Assembly: GCA_029721435.1 (NCBI GenBank)
Contig: CM056573.1
Span: 3,320,001-3,384,000, forward strand
DNA from: Gymnothorax reevesii
Lineage: Eukaryota > Chordata > Actinopteri > Anguilliformes > Muraenidae
Direction: 5' to 3'
DNA: 64,000 nt
Shown: positions 30,171-42,475 of the stretch, piece after piece
Numbering within the stretch: position 1 is the first letter of the stretch
Layout: every line of letters starts with the position of its first letter
Notes under the pieces: generated by a model
Database searches by the model: none
What the model was told of the DNA's origin: nothing
Seen by the model: the letters and a program-made list of their open reading frames with translations, nothing else
Program-made: the position numbers and the translations under genes

Positions 30171-32544
30171 AGATTTGCTCGTGCTGTTTTCTCTCAAGCC
30201 CCGCCTCCCCAGCCAATCTCTCCACCAGCGTCCTCTCTGATTCGTTGAGTTTGCGTGTGTATGTGTTCCTCTCTCTGTTCAGTCTGTGCTCGGCTGTTTC
30301 ATGCTGTGCTCTCGTGTGCTGCCTTGTTGATCTGTTTCTCGTTTGTTGGTGAATCTCGATTTTTCTGGTTTCGAATTTTGCTTTGGTTTGCTTCAGCTGC
30401 TGGCAACATCCTTGGATCCCGATTGGATGCTGCATTTGTCCTATAGGAGACAAACCCCGCCTGCCTGACCCTGGCTCCAGATCTTGTCTTAGCGCTGCTA
30501 TCTGTTTGTCCAATTTAAAAACCCGGACTATCTGACTAACGACTTTGATAACAACTCTGTAATGCAGCTTTATGATAAAACTCTGGTGTGGAATCTGGAC
30601 GGCTGTCTGCAACACGATCCGTGTGTCCCTGACATCCTGAATGAGAAGGCACATGTGTAGCCAGGCACATATTGAAGTGACATCACCAGTATTAACATAA
30701 CATCCAGTGAATGAAAATAGCTGCTGCCGGAAAAGATTTGAATATACAGTCGAAGTCTACAAAGTGACTGAGCTTCTCTCCTGTCTCATAAGTAGCAGCT
30801 GGGGTGAACACATCAACAAAGATTCACATTTTGTTTTCAATATTCCCCCAGCAGGTGAAACCCGAGCTTCTTTCTCTTCTTTTGTCTTTTTTCCCCTCTT
30901 GCCCGCGCGGGACTCAAGGTTTTAGTCACCATCTCTTCACCAGCGCAAAGCCCTGCTCAAACGGCTCAACCCCAGTGTCTCAGACCAATGACTGGTCCGA
31001 CGCTGGTTGGCAATTGCTGCAGCGGTGTGTGCAGGGTCAGACGACAGGTCTGGTTTCTCTCTTTAGTGTGACTTGGTGCCCTGTGTACGAATGTAAGGCC
31101 CTTCTCACAGCGTATGCTCTGATTTTAGGGAGGGGTGGCCCTGCTAACGGCGATCACACAGCTCATGCACGTATTTTAATGAGAACAGAGGAACCACACC
31201 CATTGACAGAATGCTGAGGAGGTAGCGATAGACCTTACGTGTATCGAATATCAAGGGAAAAATCACGCCCTCGGCCTCTAAAATATTGTGCAGGCTTCTA
31301 ATTAGCACCGAATCAGACATACATCTTGAACAGCACACCGCCGATCCTTAAAACTGTACGCACAGTTCTTCTCTCCATCTCCGAGCAGCAGACTCGCCTT
31401 GCAGTAGCCTTGGCAACAGTTGTTTCTGATTCATTATGGGTACGGAGAGCAATCAGCGCCAAAAGAGGTTCTTGCATTCAGAATGAAAAGGATGAGGCGA
31501 AGTGTCGAGTGACTCAGTCCTACATCTTGCCTTCAAGGACGGGATTTTCATTGTTGGTGACGTTGCCACAGGCTGCTTTCAGACATTGTACACATTGAAT
31601 TTGTTTTCACTACAGTGTTGGTCAGGCTGTTATAGAAAATAAACCATCTCTGCTGCTTTATGGGCTGGTTGTGAGGAATATTTAAAAAAAAAAATCTAAA
31701 CCATTTCTGCACAGTGTTGAATGGGTCCATTGGGATAAATGCCTGGTTTGTCAGATCTGCACTCCAGCCCTGCTAAAGGGTCCAGTGTAAATGGGCTCAA
31801 GCCAGGTGCACTTGGGCGAGATTTAAATCTGATTTCTCAAACACTCATTCTTCACAAGCACAGCACCACCTACAGGCAAACTAAATGAAAACCACAAACA
31901 CGCAAACGAAATTCCTGAAAAGCACAAATGCACTGACACGATACTGAGCGCGTGCAGCACAGAGCACAGCAGTGTGAACCCCAGAGAAACCCTCAGACGG
32001 CACATCGCTGATAATCTGTGAAAAGACGAGTCACACTGTCACTATCTGATAAAATGTGAGGCTGGCCGAATACACCTCTCACTTTATTCACAAAAGACAT
32101 GACTTATTCAGCAACAATATAAGTGTGAGGCAGTGCAAGAGTAGAGCAGTTTCTTTAATGACATCGTGGGTCCATATAACATACAGTATGTAGGTAAGGC
32201 TATAATAATAATAAGGCATTTAATAATCACCTAACTAAACAGCCTTATCTGCTTGTGCTGTATCATGGGGCCACAGAACAGATGCAGATAAGGCAAAACA
32301 TTCAAATATATGCATATTATAGTCCGTTAAATAAATGTGCTCCCAAATCTGGTGAGTCTGGGTCTCACATACTATCCTTCAAACAGTCATTGTATTTAAA
32401 GATTATGCCACATTACATTAAAAATGATCATATTATACTGACTAAAATTTTTTGATTCCCAAAAATGGGAGGACTGTTTGAGTGACTGCAGAAGCAATTG
32501 CTTTTTCACGCGGGGCCAGTTTATTTCAGATATCCCCCCCCTTC
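30171..32544. other. Non-coding region
   Basis: 30170-30660 is C/T-rich on the plus strand with a run of CTGTGCTC-like words. It gives a spurious basic minus-strand frame (30169-30654) with no recognisable domain. 30700-32544 shows no repeat ends or gene signal. Confidence 0.35.
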
Positions 32545-33020
32545 AATCATTCAATTCAACTGGAATTCAATTTTATTTGTAAAGAATTTAGACCAAAAGA
32601 TTTTATTGAAAAGTGCTTTATAAGTGTAAGATCAATTCCGCAAGATCCCCAAAGCGCAGGCCGTAGGCAGCAACGGCGCTGAACAGGAAACTCCCTTACA
32701 GGAGACGCAGAAAAGAAACTGGACTGGAGAGAGAGAAATGAACTGAGTCTGAAAAAGGGACCCTGGGCAGATCACAGCTGTCGGAGGGACAGGGAGCTTT
32801 AACTCCAGGAGACTCACCGCTGACGCTGCAGGAGCGAGAGAACAGCACAGCAGCGCATCAGTCGCAGCAGCAGGACAGAATCTCAGCGCGGAGCAGCCTG
32901 CAGACGTGGAGGCCGAGGAACCAGATGTACCAGAGGAGAGGACGGGTCAGGGGACCAGAATCCAGAGGAACCCAAGAGCAGGTTCAGGGTGAGGGGTTCC
33001 GGACGAGGGACTGACGGGGC
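32545..33020. repeat. Diverged fish repeat with TTTTATTTGTA head
   Basis: Begins CAATTCAACTGGAATTCAAT then TTTTATTTGTAAAGAATTTA and AAGTGCTTTATAAGTG. It runs into an AGGAAACTCCCTTACAGGAG core and GAAAAAGGGACCCTGG, the order seen in a very common teleost repeat (head TTCAATTTTATTTGTATAGCGC). The downstream purine-rich part (32810-33000) is probably the same repeat. Class unknown to me. Confidence 0.45.
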
Positions 33021-33036
33021 GGGAAGTGATGGGACT

Positions 33037-33483
33037 CAAGCGTAGTGAGTTCCATGGCCCGGGTTCGAGACCCGGTCATGCCAATGCCAGCAGTGGCTGG
33101 TGGGCTTTTCAGAGCTGTACACATTTGGCTTTGCACTGCAGGGGAAATAAATTGGGAGGAACAGCTGGTTCGAGATTATTGTTTATTGCTCTAGCGCCTC
33201 CTGTTGGCCAGCCGGGTGCTCGTCAGTGAGATTCTAAGCTTGCTAATGTTCGGGTATCCCCCGCCCTCGCTCTGAACTTGTGAGGTTTCAACCTATAAGT
33301 GTCAAGAGGCAGGGACTGACAGGCTTGTGCTTCGCAGGGGAGCCGCCAACTGTCTCTCCTGAGCTGGCAACAAGGGTACGGAAACTAGCAAGCCTGGCAT
33401 ATAGTTCTCGGATTGGGCTTCCAGATTCAGGTGAGGCTGGAGATGCAAAACCAGAAATAAAAACAAAAAAAAAAAAAAAAAAA
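33037..33483 (+). mobile_element. SINE-like element with pol III B-box-like site and poly(A) tail
   Basis: A tRNA-type T-arm palindrome, CCGGGTTCGAGACCCGG (33059-33075), lies near the left end. About 400 bp of body follow, including TAGCGCCTCCTGTTGGCCAG, then an A-rich tail of about 20 adenines at 33464-33483. B box plus poly(A) end suggests a tRNA-derived SINE, but no clear A box or target duplication was found, and the left limit is approximate. Confidence 0.4.
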
Positions 33484-33485
33484 AC

Positions 33486-36105
33486 TTCACATTATGTTTA
33501 ATCAGGTTGTGTTTGTCAAATAATGGATTTAGTATGATGTTCTGAAAAAATTAAGTGCGGCAAATAGGCAAAAAAGAAGAAATTAGAGAGGGGAAAACAT
33601 ACTTCACAGCACTGTGTGTTACTGAAACAATCCAGATGGTTTCATGCTTGTTGTGGGAACTTATATCCTGAATTATATTTCAGCATGAAGTTTGATTCAT
33701 TTGTGAATATAGTATTGAATCACCTCAGATGTTTCCTCTCTACTGCAGGTTTGCACGATGTCCTTGTGTTTGCTTGAGCGCTCGTCTCTCTTCTCACAGT
33801 ACAAACACCTGTATGCTAGGCTATCTGTACACTCTAAATCACCCATCAGAGAGTATGTGTGTGAAACCTCCCCATCGCTAAGAGTATGACTCTCAAAAGA
33901 TAACCGTAAAAGAGTTGAAAGTGTCGTTAAAGACTAATTAATCCATCAATCAGTCCACACAGTTGTGAAAGAGAGATTAATCATGCATGGAACGTGAGGC
34001 CATCAGGACCCTACTGCTTTCAGGAGGCGGCTTTACCTCTGGCTTCTGTAGGAGGGAAGCTTGGCAAGTATTTGCAGACTCACCGCCGTAAATTCATAAA
34101 AAAACACATACTGTAAATTCTCCAGCATAGCGCTGGAACATTAAATTATGTCACATGGCTCCCCAGCACATGGAACACCAGATTTAAAGAACCTGGGCAT
34201 AGGAAAACGTCAAATATATAAATATATTGCAAACAGGAAACCTCTTGATTGGAATCATGCATATTCAACCAGGTAACTCCACAGAACATTCCAGAATGCC
34301 ATTAAATGTCTGTCAGTGATAATTGCAATATTGCTGTGATTTTCTTGCCCCATGAACTATATTTTCTTGGCGCATCTTGTAGTTCTTTTATACTTGACAC
34401 AAAATAATAAATTATGTTATCTGTGTATTTTTATCTTGCTGGCGTGTAAAATTATATGAAATTGGGGAGCAATATGATGACTGTGGACTCCCTTTGACTA
34501 GGCATAACTGATTCGATTGATTTTTGAAATTGAATAATTCCATCATTGCTAAATCGGTCGTTTACAGAATCATTACTTGACAGCCAGTCGCCCGTGGGTC
34601 AATGTGCATTCCTGGACCCCCTAAAGCAATCACTCCCAAAATCTATACGCTTTGTGACCTGACCACACACATTCCCCGCTGCAAACACAGATGGAATCTG
34701 TAGAAATTTGTGGTCAGTAAAACGCTCACTACAAAATATCTATGAAAGCAGCGTGACAACGGCTGATCCACAGTATCCCTGACACATCATCCAGGGATAG
34801 AATTATATGAGCGCTTTACAGGGCCTTTCCTTTGTCTGAAAACCCATTTCCTTCAACACACTCCGCTTACAATTATAGAAGATTCATAAAATAGTAGTGA
34901 CAACTCATTGCTGTATCTTTTGGGAGTTTGATTATGTCCAGTTGTTTACACAAGCTACATGTGTACAGTCCTGCTAACTGGTGAACCTTTAGCTGAGACC
35001 CTGTTGCCTCGGTGCCAAGCCCACCTGAACAGTGACCTGACTTTGTGAACTGAAAATTATGAAGGGAAGTTAATCATCTTACTAATCTAGAGTACCACGT
35101 TAGCTTTATTTCGGAAACAGGATTCTCAGTGGTATTTCACAAAGGAGGATTAGTGATGTAACCTGATTACACCTGGAACAGTGTTTAATATGTATGTTCC
35201 TGTTTGAAATTTGAGGGGGTTCTGGGTGTGAAGTTCTGTGAACACATCCAGCGAAAGGTGTCCCAGCACCGAGTCAGGAGTTTTCACAGGCCTCTCACGT
35301 TCCCTGAGATGTCGCTTCAGTAACTATAATGTGGTTACTGCTCAGTTACATTGAGAAAAGCAAATAAACAAACAGCGATACACAAGCTAATATACATACT
35401 GCTCTCATTGACCACTCATCACTGTCAATCATAAACTGCCGCTTTTTTAACGCCCATTCATTTCCCAGGCGTATTTTAGATTATTTTATTGTTATGGGAA
35501 ATGCATGTAAAAGCAATTTCATGCACCAAGAAACCTGATACATAAACTAAATGAAGTCTCTAATATCCTCCTGATATTAAAAATAAATAAAGCTTCCGTG
35601 AGATGATCGGCCTAATTTAAATCTGGGGGATGATGTGTAGAAATGTTCGGATCACTCCGGATCAGTGGAGTGTACTCCTGGCTATACTTCGGCACATTCT
35701 ATACACCCAATCTATTTCAGAAATGAAAACTTTAAGTGGAAATCAGGCATGAGATGAATACTTTGGGAGGGAAGTTCTGCTTCAAGAGTTGCTGACGCTA
35801 TATACAACGGAGTCATACCTGCAGCCGCCTCTTTCGACCTTTGCACTTTACCTCCCCTTCTGCAGACAGGGGCGATTGTTTCTCTGAGGTTCGAGGGCTG
35901 AGGACTCATCAGATGATTGGCCATTCATTAACAGGTACTTCACTATGTAAAATGGTGCATCAACCCTTTTCTCTTCTTCTGTAAAGCTTTTGGTCACATG
36001 TAGCCACTTGGGCCTAAAGCATAGTTACAGACCGGTAAAATTTATTTTATCCTGTTGTGCTCATGAGCTGATAAATAGCAACCGAGTCATGCTAATCCCT
36101 TTGCA
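33486..36105. other. Non-coding, low-repeat region
   Basis: AT-rich single-copy-looking sequence with homeodomain-like cores (for example TTAATCCATCAATCAG near 33937). No genes, tandem arrays or element ends were seen. Confidence 0.35.
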
Positions 36106-36260
36106 TGAATAATAATAATGCATCAGTTTTATATAGCGCTCTTCTGGGCACTCAAAGACGCTTCGCAATGGATATATTATTCATTCACTCACACATTCAC
36201 GCTCTGATGGTGGTAAACTACGTTTCTGTAGCCACACGCTGCCCTGCTGAAAGCCAAATT
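36106..36260. repeat. Short copy of a common fish repeat (TATATAGCGC type)
   Basis: TTTTATATAGCGCTCTTCTG, then CACTCACACATTCACGCTCT and GATGGTGG are in the same order as a widespread teleost repeat whose core is a TATAGCGC head followed by CATTCACACA. It has no coding content. Confidence 0.45.
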
Positions 36261-37248
36261 GTATGATTATCCAGTATACTTACTGTAGCGACGCGATTCA
36301 ATCATTGCGCTATATGTTTAAAGTGCAAATACAAACCTATTTTCAGTCATGAAACGTGCTGGGTAATTGTCATATCACGGAGGTTTTAAAATTAAAATGA
36401 TAAAATCATCCACAAAATGAAATTGCAGCATGTCTGAAAGTGTTTTGCTTGATTATGGAGTGGGTTCAGTGCATGCCAATTTCATGACAGCTCACTGCGC
36501 GCAAAACCAGCAGGACAAATCTTGAATATATGTTCAGGACTCTCTGTATTTGCAGCATTTTGTTTGTTTATCACTTGCACAGGGAAAGTTACTGTACCTA
36601 TACTTGCATGAACAAAAAGCAACTTCTCAAAATTGTTTCCCAAACCTGTAGTAACACTTCTCCTGCATGTTTTAGATCTCGCCCTACTTAACTATCAGCA
36701 GCTTCAAAGGTTGATAACGAGCTGATCATTTGAGTCACCTGTGCTGCAGCAGGGAGCTACAAACCATGCAGGAAAGGGGTCCTCCACAGAGGTTTTGGAA
36801 ACACTGCTGCGCGCATGTGAAGGACTGCAGGGTCCTGCACTAATGTGATCAGTATTCTCTCCACAAAACAAGGGACTTGGAGTCTGTCAGTATAATTTAA
36901 CAAAGCCAAATATTCATTATTTAAATTAAATAATTAAGAGCATTTTTATCTAATATGAGCTGGCTGCACTATCTGCAGTGTCTGTACTTCAAATGGTGCC
37001 GTTGAATGAATAGAAAGTAATTTGGCCATTTATATAACTTGGCTCAAAATTCCTGACCAGCCAGCACCCAGAGGCTAACTTATCATTTTTTGGCCCTGAC
37101 TTTTAATTAGAAAACCACTAGTGAACACCAAAAACGTCCAAGAATTTATGCTACATGGGAGCAGAAAGGAGAAGAATTTACATAAATTAGTAAGACAGGA
37201 GGATTTCTTTATTCCTACAGATTGTAAGGCTGGTAGAGCATAACGTTG
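36261..37248. other. Non-coding, nothing identified
   Basis: AT-rich sequence with short open frames only. Confidence 0.4.
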
Positions 37249-37459
37249 CACAACCCCAATTCCGAAATAGTAGCGACAAAGTGTAAATTGTGAATAAAAT
37301 CAAAATGCAATGACTTTCAAATCACACCAGCCAGTATTTTATTCACAATAGAACAGAGATAACAGCAAATGTTGAAACAGAAATTTGACAATTTTATCCA
37401 CAAAATGAGCTGATTTCAAATTTGATGGGTGCTACAAGTCTCAAAAAAGCTGGGACAGG

Positions 37460-38206
37460 GGCCTGTTTACCATTGTGTTAAAAAAGAAGAGGGGATGCTA
37501 CACTGAGTGGAGGCGTCTGGGCATTGAGAAGACAAGTCTCTTGGGTTTAGCCATTGGAATTTGATCCCATTCTTGTTTATTCCAGGCTTCCAGCTGCTGG
37601 AGAGTTTTGGGTCTCCTTTGACAGACTTTTTGTTTAATTATGCACCAACTGTTCTCAATTGGTGAAAGATCAGGACTGCAGGCAGGCCAGTTCAGCAAAC
37701 AGACTCTTCTACTACGAAGCCATGCTGTTGTAATGGCTGCAGTATGTGGTTTTGCATTGTCCTGCTGAAATACACAAGGCCTTACCTGGAATAGATGTCG
37801 TCTTGAGGGGAGAATATGTTGCTCTCAAACCTTTATATACTTTTCAGCATTCATGGTGCTTTTTAAAACATGCAAGTGTCCCACACCATATGCACTAATG
37901 CATCCCCATACCATAAGTGAAGCTGGGTTTTGAACTGAACGCTGATAAAAGGAGGGGTGGTCTTTCTCCTCTTTAGCCCAGAGGACACGACGCCCATGAT
38001 TTCCAACAAGAATGTCAAATTTGGACTCGTCTGACCACAGGACACTTTGCCACTTCGCAACAGTCCATTTTAAATGAGCCTTGGCCCACAGAACACGGCG
38101 GCGGATCTGTATCATGCTCAACAATGGCTTCCTTTTTGCATGATGGAGTTTTAGGTGGCATCTGTGGATGGCACGGCGGACTGTTTACAGACAGTGATTT
38201 CTTGAA
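37460..38206 (-). pseudogene. Family-2 transposase, catalytic part (separated by LINE)
   Basis: On the minus strand [20 protein letters not shown] begins the catalytic domain. FQQDNAKPH carries the second Asp and SPDLSPIENSW the Glu (DD34E). A stop falls after the NAEKYIKV segment (near 37825). The C-terminus ends in a PRRLHSV-type stretch at about 37498. The DNA-binding part lies 4 kb away at 42265-42475. This copy keeps more of the protein than 21366-21966. Confidence 0.88.
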
Positions 38207-38471
38207 GTATTTAGAATAGAATTCAACTTTATTGTCATTGCACATGTCAAGTCCACAGCAACGAAATGCAGTTTGCATCCATCCAGAAGTGCTTAGCAGT
38301 ATAAAAATATATGATAAAAAACTATGCAATATACAAATATACAAACATTGAGAAAAATGCACATGGTGTATAGTATTGATAAATGTGTGTAGTAGTGAGA
38401 ATTAGAATATATTATTGTATTAATATATACAAAGTATATACCGGCTATTGGTTGTGTATGAACATGTTATA

Positions 38472-38476
<5 letters not shown>

Positions 38477-38520
<44 letters not shown>
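38477..38520. repeat. (AT)n tract, left of nested LTR
   Basis: About 22 AT units within the LINE 3' UTR, ending at the TG of the solo LTR. Confidence 0.95.
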
Positions 38521-38524
<4 letters not shown>

Positions 38525-39015
38525 ATGGCCCCAATTTGTAATTAAATTTATAACACAACAGCAACAGCAAGGGATGACAAACACAGTTTTAACAACTAAA
38601 ACACATTTAATTTTTAACAAAGACAAAGACTAATAACAACCTACAACTAAAGACCAAGATTGATAAATAAGAAAAAACAGAAATAATTACAGTCCCTTTT
38701 TGGTGGGGTGGCTTGGTGATGTCCTGGATGAAGAAAATGCTCAAACACAGGCAAAGAAATCCACAAAAGAAACGTCACAGGTCTTGAACAGAATGGCAGG
38801 TCTGGTCATCTTCTTGCAATTTCTCCTACTACTTTACTGTCTCAATTCTTTTCCTTATATACTCTTTTGCAGACCCCACCCACATTTAGACCTCTTTTTT
38901 TTAATTTTCTGAGACTTGCCCCAGACATGTCCAGGACATGTCTAAACATGACTCCAGTCTGAGCTTAACAAAAAAAAAAGGTAAATACTGCCATCTAGTG
39001 GCCTATATTCACATT

Positions 39016-39018
<3 letters not shown>
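38521..39018 (+). mobile_element. Solo LTR, family 1 (copy B)
   Basis: A 498-bp element starts TGTTATGGCCCC and ends CACATTACA, with (AT)n on both sides. It is the longest of the three family-1 copies: it keeps about 110 bp (around 38640-38800, including GGTGGGGTGGCTTGGTGATG) missing from 2621-3005. Shared landmarks are the CTTGCAATTTCTCC block, a TATATACTC box near 38857, and ACATGTCCAGGACATGTC near 38926. It lies inside the LINE 3' UTR, so it is the youngest member of the nest. Confidence 0.75.
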
Positions 39019-39073
<55 letters not shown>

Positions 39074-39105
39074 TATACACATACGTATATACATATATAT
39101 GAACA
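39019..39105. repeat. (AT)n tract, right of nested LTR
   Basis: About 24 AT units followed by degenerate ATACATATATATAC sequence. It is the continuation of the tract at 38477-38520, separated by the LTR. Confidence 0.93.
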
Positions 39106-39324
39106 GGTTAGGACAGGTATTAACAGTAAGAGTATTATTATACATATGGTACAGGGAAATTGAACAGGTAAGGTGTGATAGTTGTAATGTGGTTCAGTCC
39201 ATGTGTTAATGTTGTGTGTGTATGAGGAGACAGTCCATAGTTGATGTTTGATGTGTGCTCCGTCCATATGTTACTGTTGTGTGTGTATGAGTAAACAGTC
39301 CATGGGTGTGATGTGGTTCAGCTG

Positions 39325-42251
39325 TCAGGAGGCAGAGTTCAGAAGTGTGACAGCTGTGGGGAAGAAGCTGTTCCGGGACCTGGTGGTCTTGGTCTGAAGG
39401 CTCCTGTAACGCCTCCCAGGGGGCAGCAGGGTGAAGAGTCTTTGTGCTGGGTGACTGGGGTCCTTGATAATCTTTCCAGCCCTTTTCAGACACCGCTTCT
39501 GGTAGATGTCCTCTATGGAAGGAAGCGGTGCTCCAGCGATGCGCTGGGTGGCTTTCACCACCCTCTGCAACGCCTTCCGGTCCGAGGCAGAGCAGCTCCC
39601 GTACCAAACTGTGATGCAGTTGGTCAGGATGCTCTCGATGGTGCAGCAGTAGAAGTTCACCAGGATGTCTGAGGACAGGTGGTTCTTCCTCAGAGTCCTC
39701 AGGAAGAAGAGGCGCTGGTGAGCCTTCTTGACCAACTTGGAGCAGCCGGTCGTCCAGGTCAGATCCTCGGAGATGTGGACTCCCAGGAACTTGAAGCTGT
39801 CCACACGTTCCACCGCCGTCCCTTTGATGTGGGTGGGTGTGTGTATGTGGGTCAGCATTCCTCCTGAAGTCCACAATGAGCTCCTTGGTCTTCTCAGTGT
39901 TGAGTAGCAGGTTGTTGATGTCGCACCACTCAGCCAGACGATCCACCTCCTCCCTGTAGGCGGCCTCATCATTGTCTTTGATGAGGCCGATCACCGTGGT
40001 GTCATCTGCAAACTTGGTAATGGTGTTGGAACCGTTAACAGGTTTGCAGTCGTGGGTGAAGCGGGAGTAGAGGAAGGGACTCAACACAGTCTTGTGGTAC
40101 ACCAGTGTTGATGAGGATAGTAGATGAGCAGTGGTTATCCAGCCGGACAAGCTGAGGACGGCTGGTCAGGAAGTCCAGTAACCAGTTGCACATGAGGGAA
40201 CTGATTCCTAAGTCTGTAAATTTTTGTGGTGAGCATTGAGGGGATGACTGTGTTGAATGCTGAGCTTAAGTCTAGGAACAGCATTCTGGCGTAACTGTTT
40301 TTGTTGTCCAGGTGTGAGAGAACAGAGTGCAGCGCCATGGAGACTGCATCATCTGTGCTCCTGTTCTGTCGATACGCAAATTGGAGGGGGTCCAGGGTGG
40401 ACGGGAGCCAGAATTTGAGGTGTGCTAAGACCAGCCGCTCTAAATATTTTGTGATGATGGGGGTGAGAGCTACCGAACGGTAGTCATTGAGGGTTGATGG
40501 GTTGGAGTTTTTGGCTATCTGTACAATGGAGGTGGTTTTGAAACATGCTGGTACCACAACACGGGCCAAGGACAGGTTAAATATGTCCGTCAGCACTCCT
40601 GCCAGTTCCCTAGAGCACGCTCTGAGAACACGTCCAGGGATGCCATCAGGACCCGCAGCATTGTGGTCAGTAATCCTGTTCAGCACTGCTCCAACAGCAG
40701 TAGGGGAGAGAGTCAGTGGTTGGTGGTCTGGAGTCAAAGCTGCCTTGGTTGCAGTTCTCGGGTTCCCCCTCTCAAAACGGGCGTAAAAATTGTTGAGCTC
40801 GTTGAGGAAGGAGACATCAGAGGAGGCGGGGGAGGAGTTGGTGGTCCAGTAGTTGGTGATGGTCTGCAGTCCCTGCCACATACGTCGGGGGTTGGAGTCA
40901 GAGAAGTGTTCTTCTATTTTCTTTTTGTATTGGTGCCTAGCCTTTTTGATGCCCCTCTTCAGCTCGACCCTGGCTGTACTGTAGGCCTGCGCATCACCTG
41001 ACCTGAAGGCGGTGTTGCGGGCCTTCAGCAGGAGACAGACATCCCTGTTCATCCAGGGCTTCTGATTGGGATACAGGGTGGTGTTTTTCTTGGTGGTGAT
41101 ACTGTCTATGGTGGTGGAGATGTGGTCCAGTACGGATGAGGCGTACCGGTTCAGGTCTGTGTGGGTGAACGTGGTCCAGTCAGTGTGTCTGAACCGGTCC
41201 TGAAGCACAGCATCTGTCCCCTCTGGCCACACTTTTATTGTCCTCACAGTGGGTTTCACACGGTGGATGAGTGGTGAATACCGAGGTGTGAGGAACAGGG
41301 ACAGGTGGTTGGATTGTCCAATAAGGGGGGGGGGGTGTCGCTTTGTGTGCTCCAGCCAGGTTGGAATAAACATGATCCAAAGTCTTGTCCCCTCTGGTGT
41401 GGCAGGAGACATGTTGGTGGAATCTGGGGAGGACTGTCTTCAAATTGGAGTGGTTGAAGTCACCAGCAACAATAAAAACAGCCTCAGGGTGTTTCTCTGA
41501 TGTTTGCTAATGGCTGCATAAAGTTCTTTCATAGCCAGCTTAGCATTAGCATCCGGGGGGGTGTATACTGCAGTGAGTATTACGGAGGTGAATTCCCTGG
41601 GAAGATAATAAGGTCTGCATTTGATCATTAAAAACTCCACATTGGGTGAGCAGTGTCCCTCAGTAGTGGCAGAGTCCATGCACTAATCTTTGTTGATGTA
41701 GATGCACAGACCTCCACCTCTGGTCTTACCGGAGTCGTCTGCTGTCCTGTCGGCTCGATGTATGTGACGTCCTGCTAGTTCAATAGCGTTGTCCGGGTAG
41801 CTGTCGTTTAGCCATGTTTCGGTGAAAAACATGACATTCGAGTCCATAATCCGTCTGTCGGTGGTGACGGAGAGCCGTATTTCATCCATTTTGTTCGCCA
41901 GGGAACGGACATTGGCGAGGAAAATGCTGGGTAAAGGGAACTGGTGAGCCTAGCTCGTAGCCCTCCGCGCTTACCCCGCCTTTGTTTACGTTCCCGGCGC
42001 CGTCTGCGTGCACTTCCGCCCGGCCGGGAAGAGTGAGCAGCCTCTGTTGTTCTGGAGATCTCCGGGATGAGTCGGAGATCGGTGACATAGTTGTCGGTGC
42101 AAGTAATCCAAATATCCAGAAGCTCCTGTTTGCTGTAGGACAACAACGCGGAGCAATTCTGAAAAAATAATCCAGCCATGAGTAGATAAAAAACCGCTAA
42201 ATAGCCGATCCTGGAGAGACGCTGAGCCTCGCGGTGTTCACGCGCCGCCAT
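39325..42251 (-). pseudogene. LINE ORF: endonuclease and reverse transcriptase, frameshifted
   Basis: The start is ATG at 42251 (MAAREHREAQRLSRIGYL). A basic stretch (RRRRRERKQRRGKRGG) follows, then the apurinic-type endonuclease: ANVRSLANKMDEIRL, FFTETWLNDSYPD, GGGLCIYINKD, YTPPDANAK and a GDFNHSN-type motif. The reverse transcriptase shows [12 protein letters not shown], FAYRQNRSTDDAV, LFLDLSSAFNTVIP (motif A) and FADDT at about 40001-40012 (motif C). The C-terminus has FKFLGVHISEDLTW and LLPPGRRYRS. Lesions: a stop after YINKD (near 41683) and frame changes near 41890, 41445, 41400, 40140 and 39855, so no functional protein is made. It would copy the element's RNA at a nicked target. Confidence 0.9.
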
Positions 42252-42264
42252 CTGAATTGTGTAT

Positions 42265-42475
42265 GGGCCCATTTAGTAATGTCAATAACAGAATCATGCT
42301 GGTGTGGGATGCAGTGGCGTCTGAGGGCCCGAAGATCACGGGCATCCAGTAAAGGTCTTTGGCCTTGGCCCTTACGCGCAGAGATTGTCCAGTTTCTCTG
42401 AATCTTTTGATGATGTTATACACTGTTGATGATGAGAACTTCAAAGCCTTTGCAATTTGAGCCTCTGGCCATCTT
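42265..42475 (-). pseudogene. Family-2 transposase, N-terminal part (separated by LINE)
   Basis: On the minus strand a start-like ATGGCCAGAGG near 42472 is followed by FSSSTVYNIIKRFRETGQ, the helix-turn-helix core of Tc1-type transposases, and an RVRAKAKDL linker. The stretch ends at the LINE 5' end. About 70 bp expected between the start codon and the helix are missing. Confidence 0.8.

Larger units (their letters stand above)
38211..42260 (-). mobile_element. Near full-length jockey-superfamily LINE (L2/CR1-like), about 3.5 kb without the nested LTR
   Basis: Read on the minus strand, a short 5' leader is followed by one long ORF region (endonuclease then reverse transcriptase) and a 3' UTR. 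It ends GACAATAAAGTTGAATTCTA TTCTAA at 38211, a tail of TTCTA repeats. The target site shows GTAT at 38207-38210 and 42261-42264. The 3' UTR contains a TA-rich tract interrupted by the solo LTR at 38521-39018. Presence of the initiator-like GGCGGCGCGTG leader means this copy is not 5'-truncated, which is uncommon for LINEs. Confidence 0.9.

Noticed and set aside
30169..30654. 161-codon minus-strand frame, basic and glutamine-rich
   Set aside because: It is the complement of a C/T-rich stretch. The composition is repetitive (ETR, ERN, RKL words) with no recognisable domain and no good start.
33045..33085. tRNA gene
   Set aside because: Only the T-arm-like palindrome is present. No acceptor stem, D arm or anticodon arm can be folded around it.
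39313..41001. Plus-strand frames opposite the 38-42 kb LINE
   Set aside because: They are antisense shadows of the LINE protein. The minus-strand frame has all the endonuclease and reverse-transcriptase motifs.
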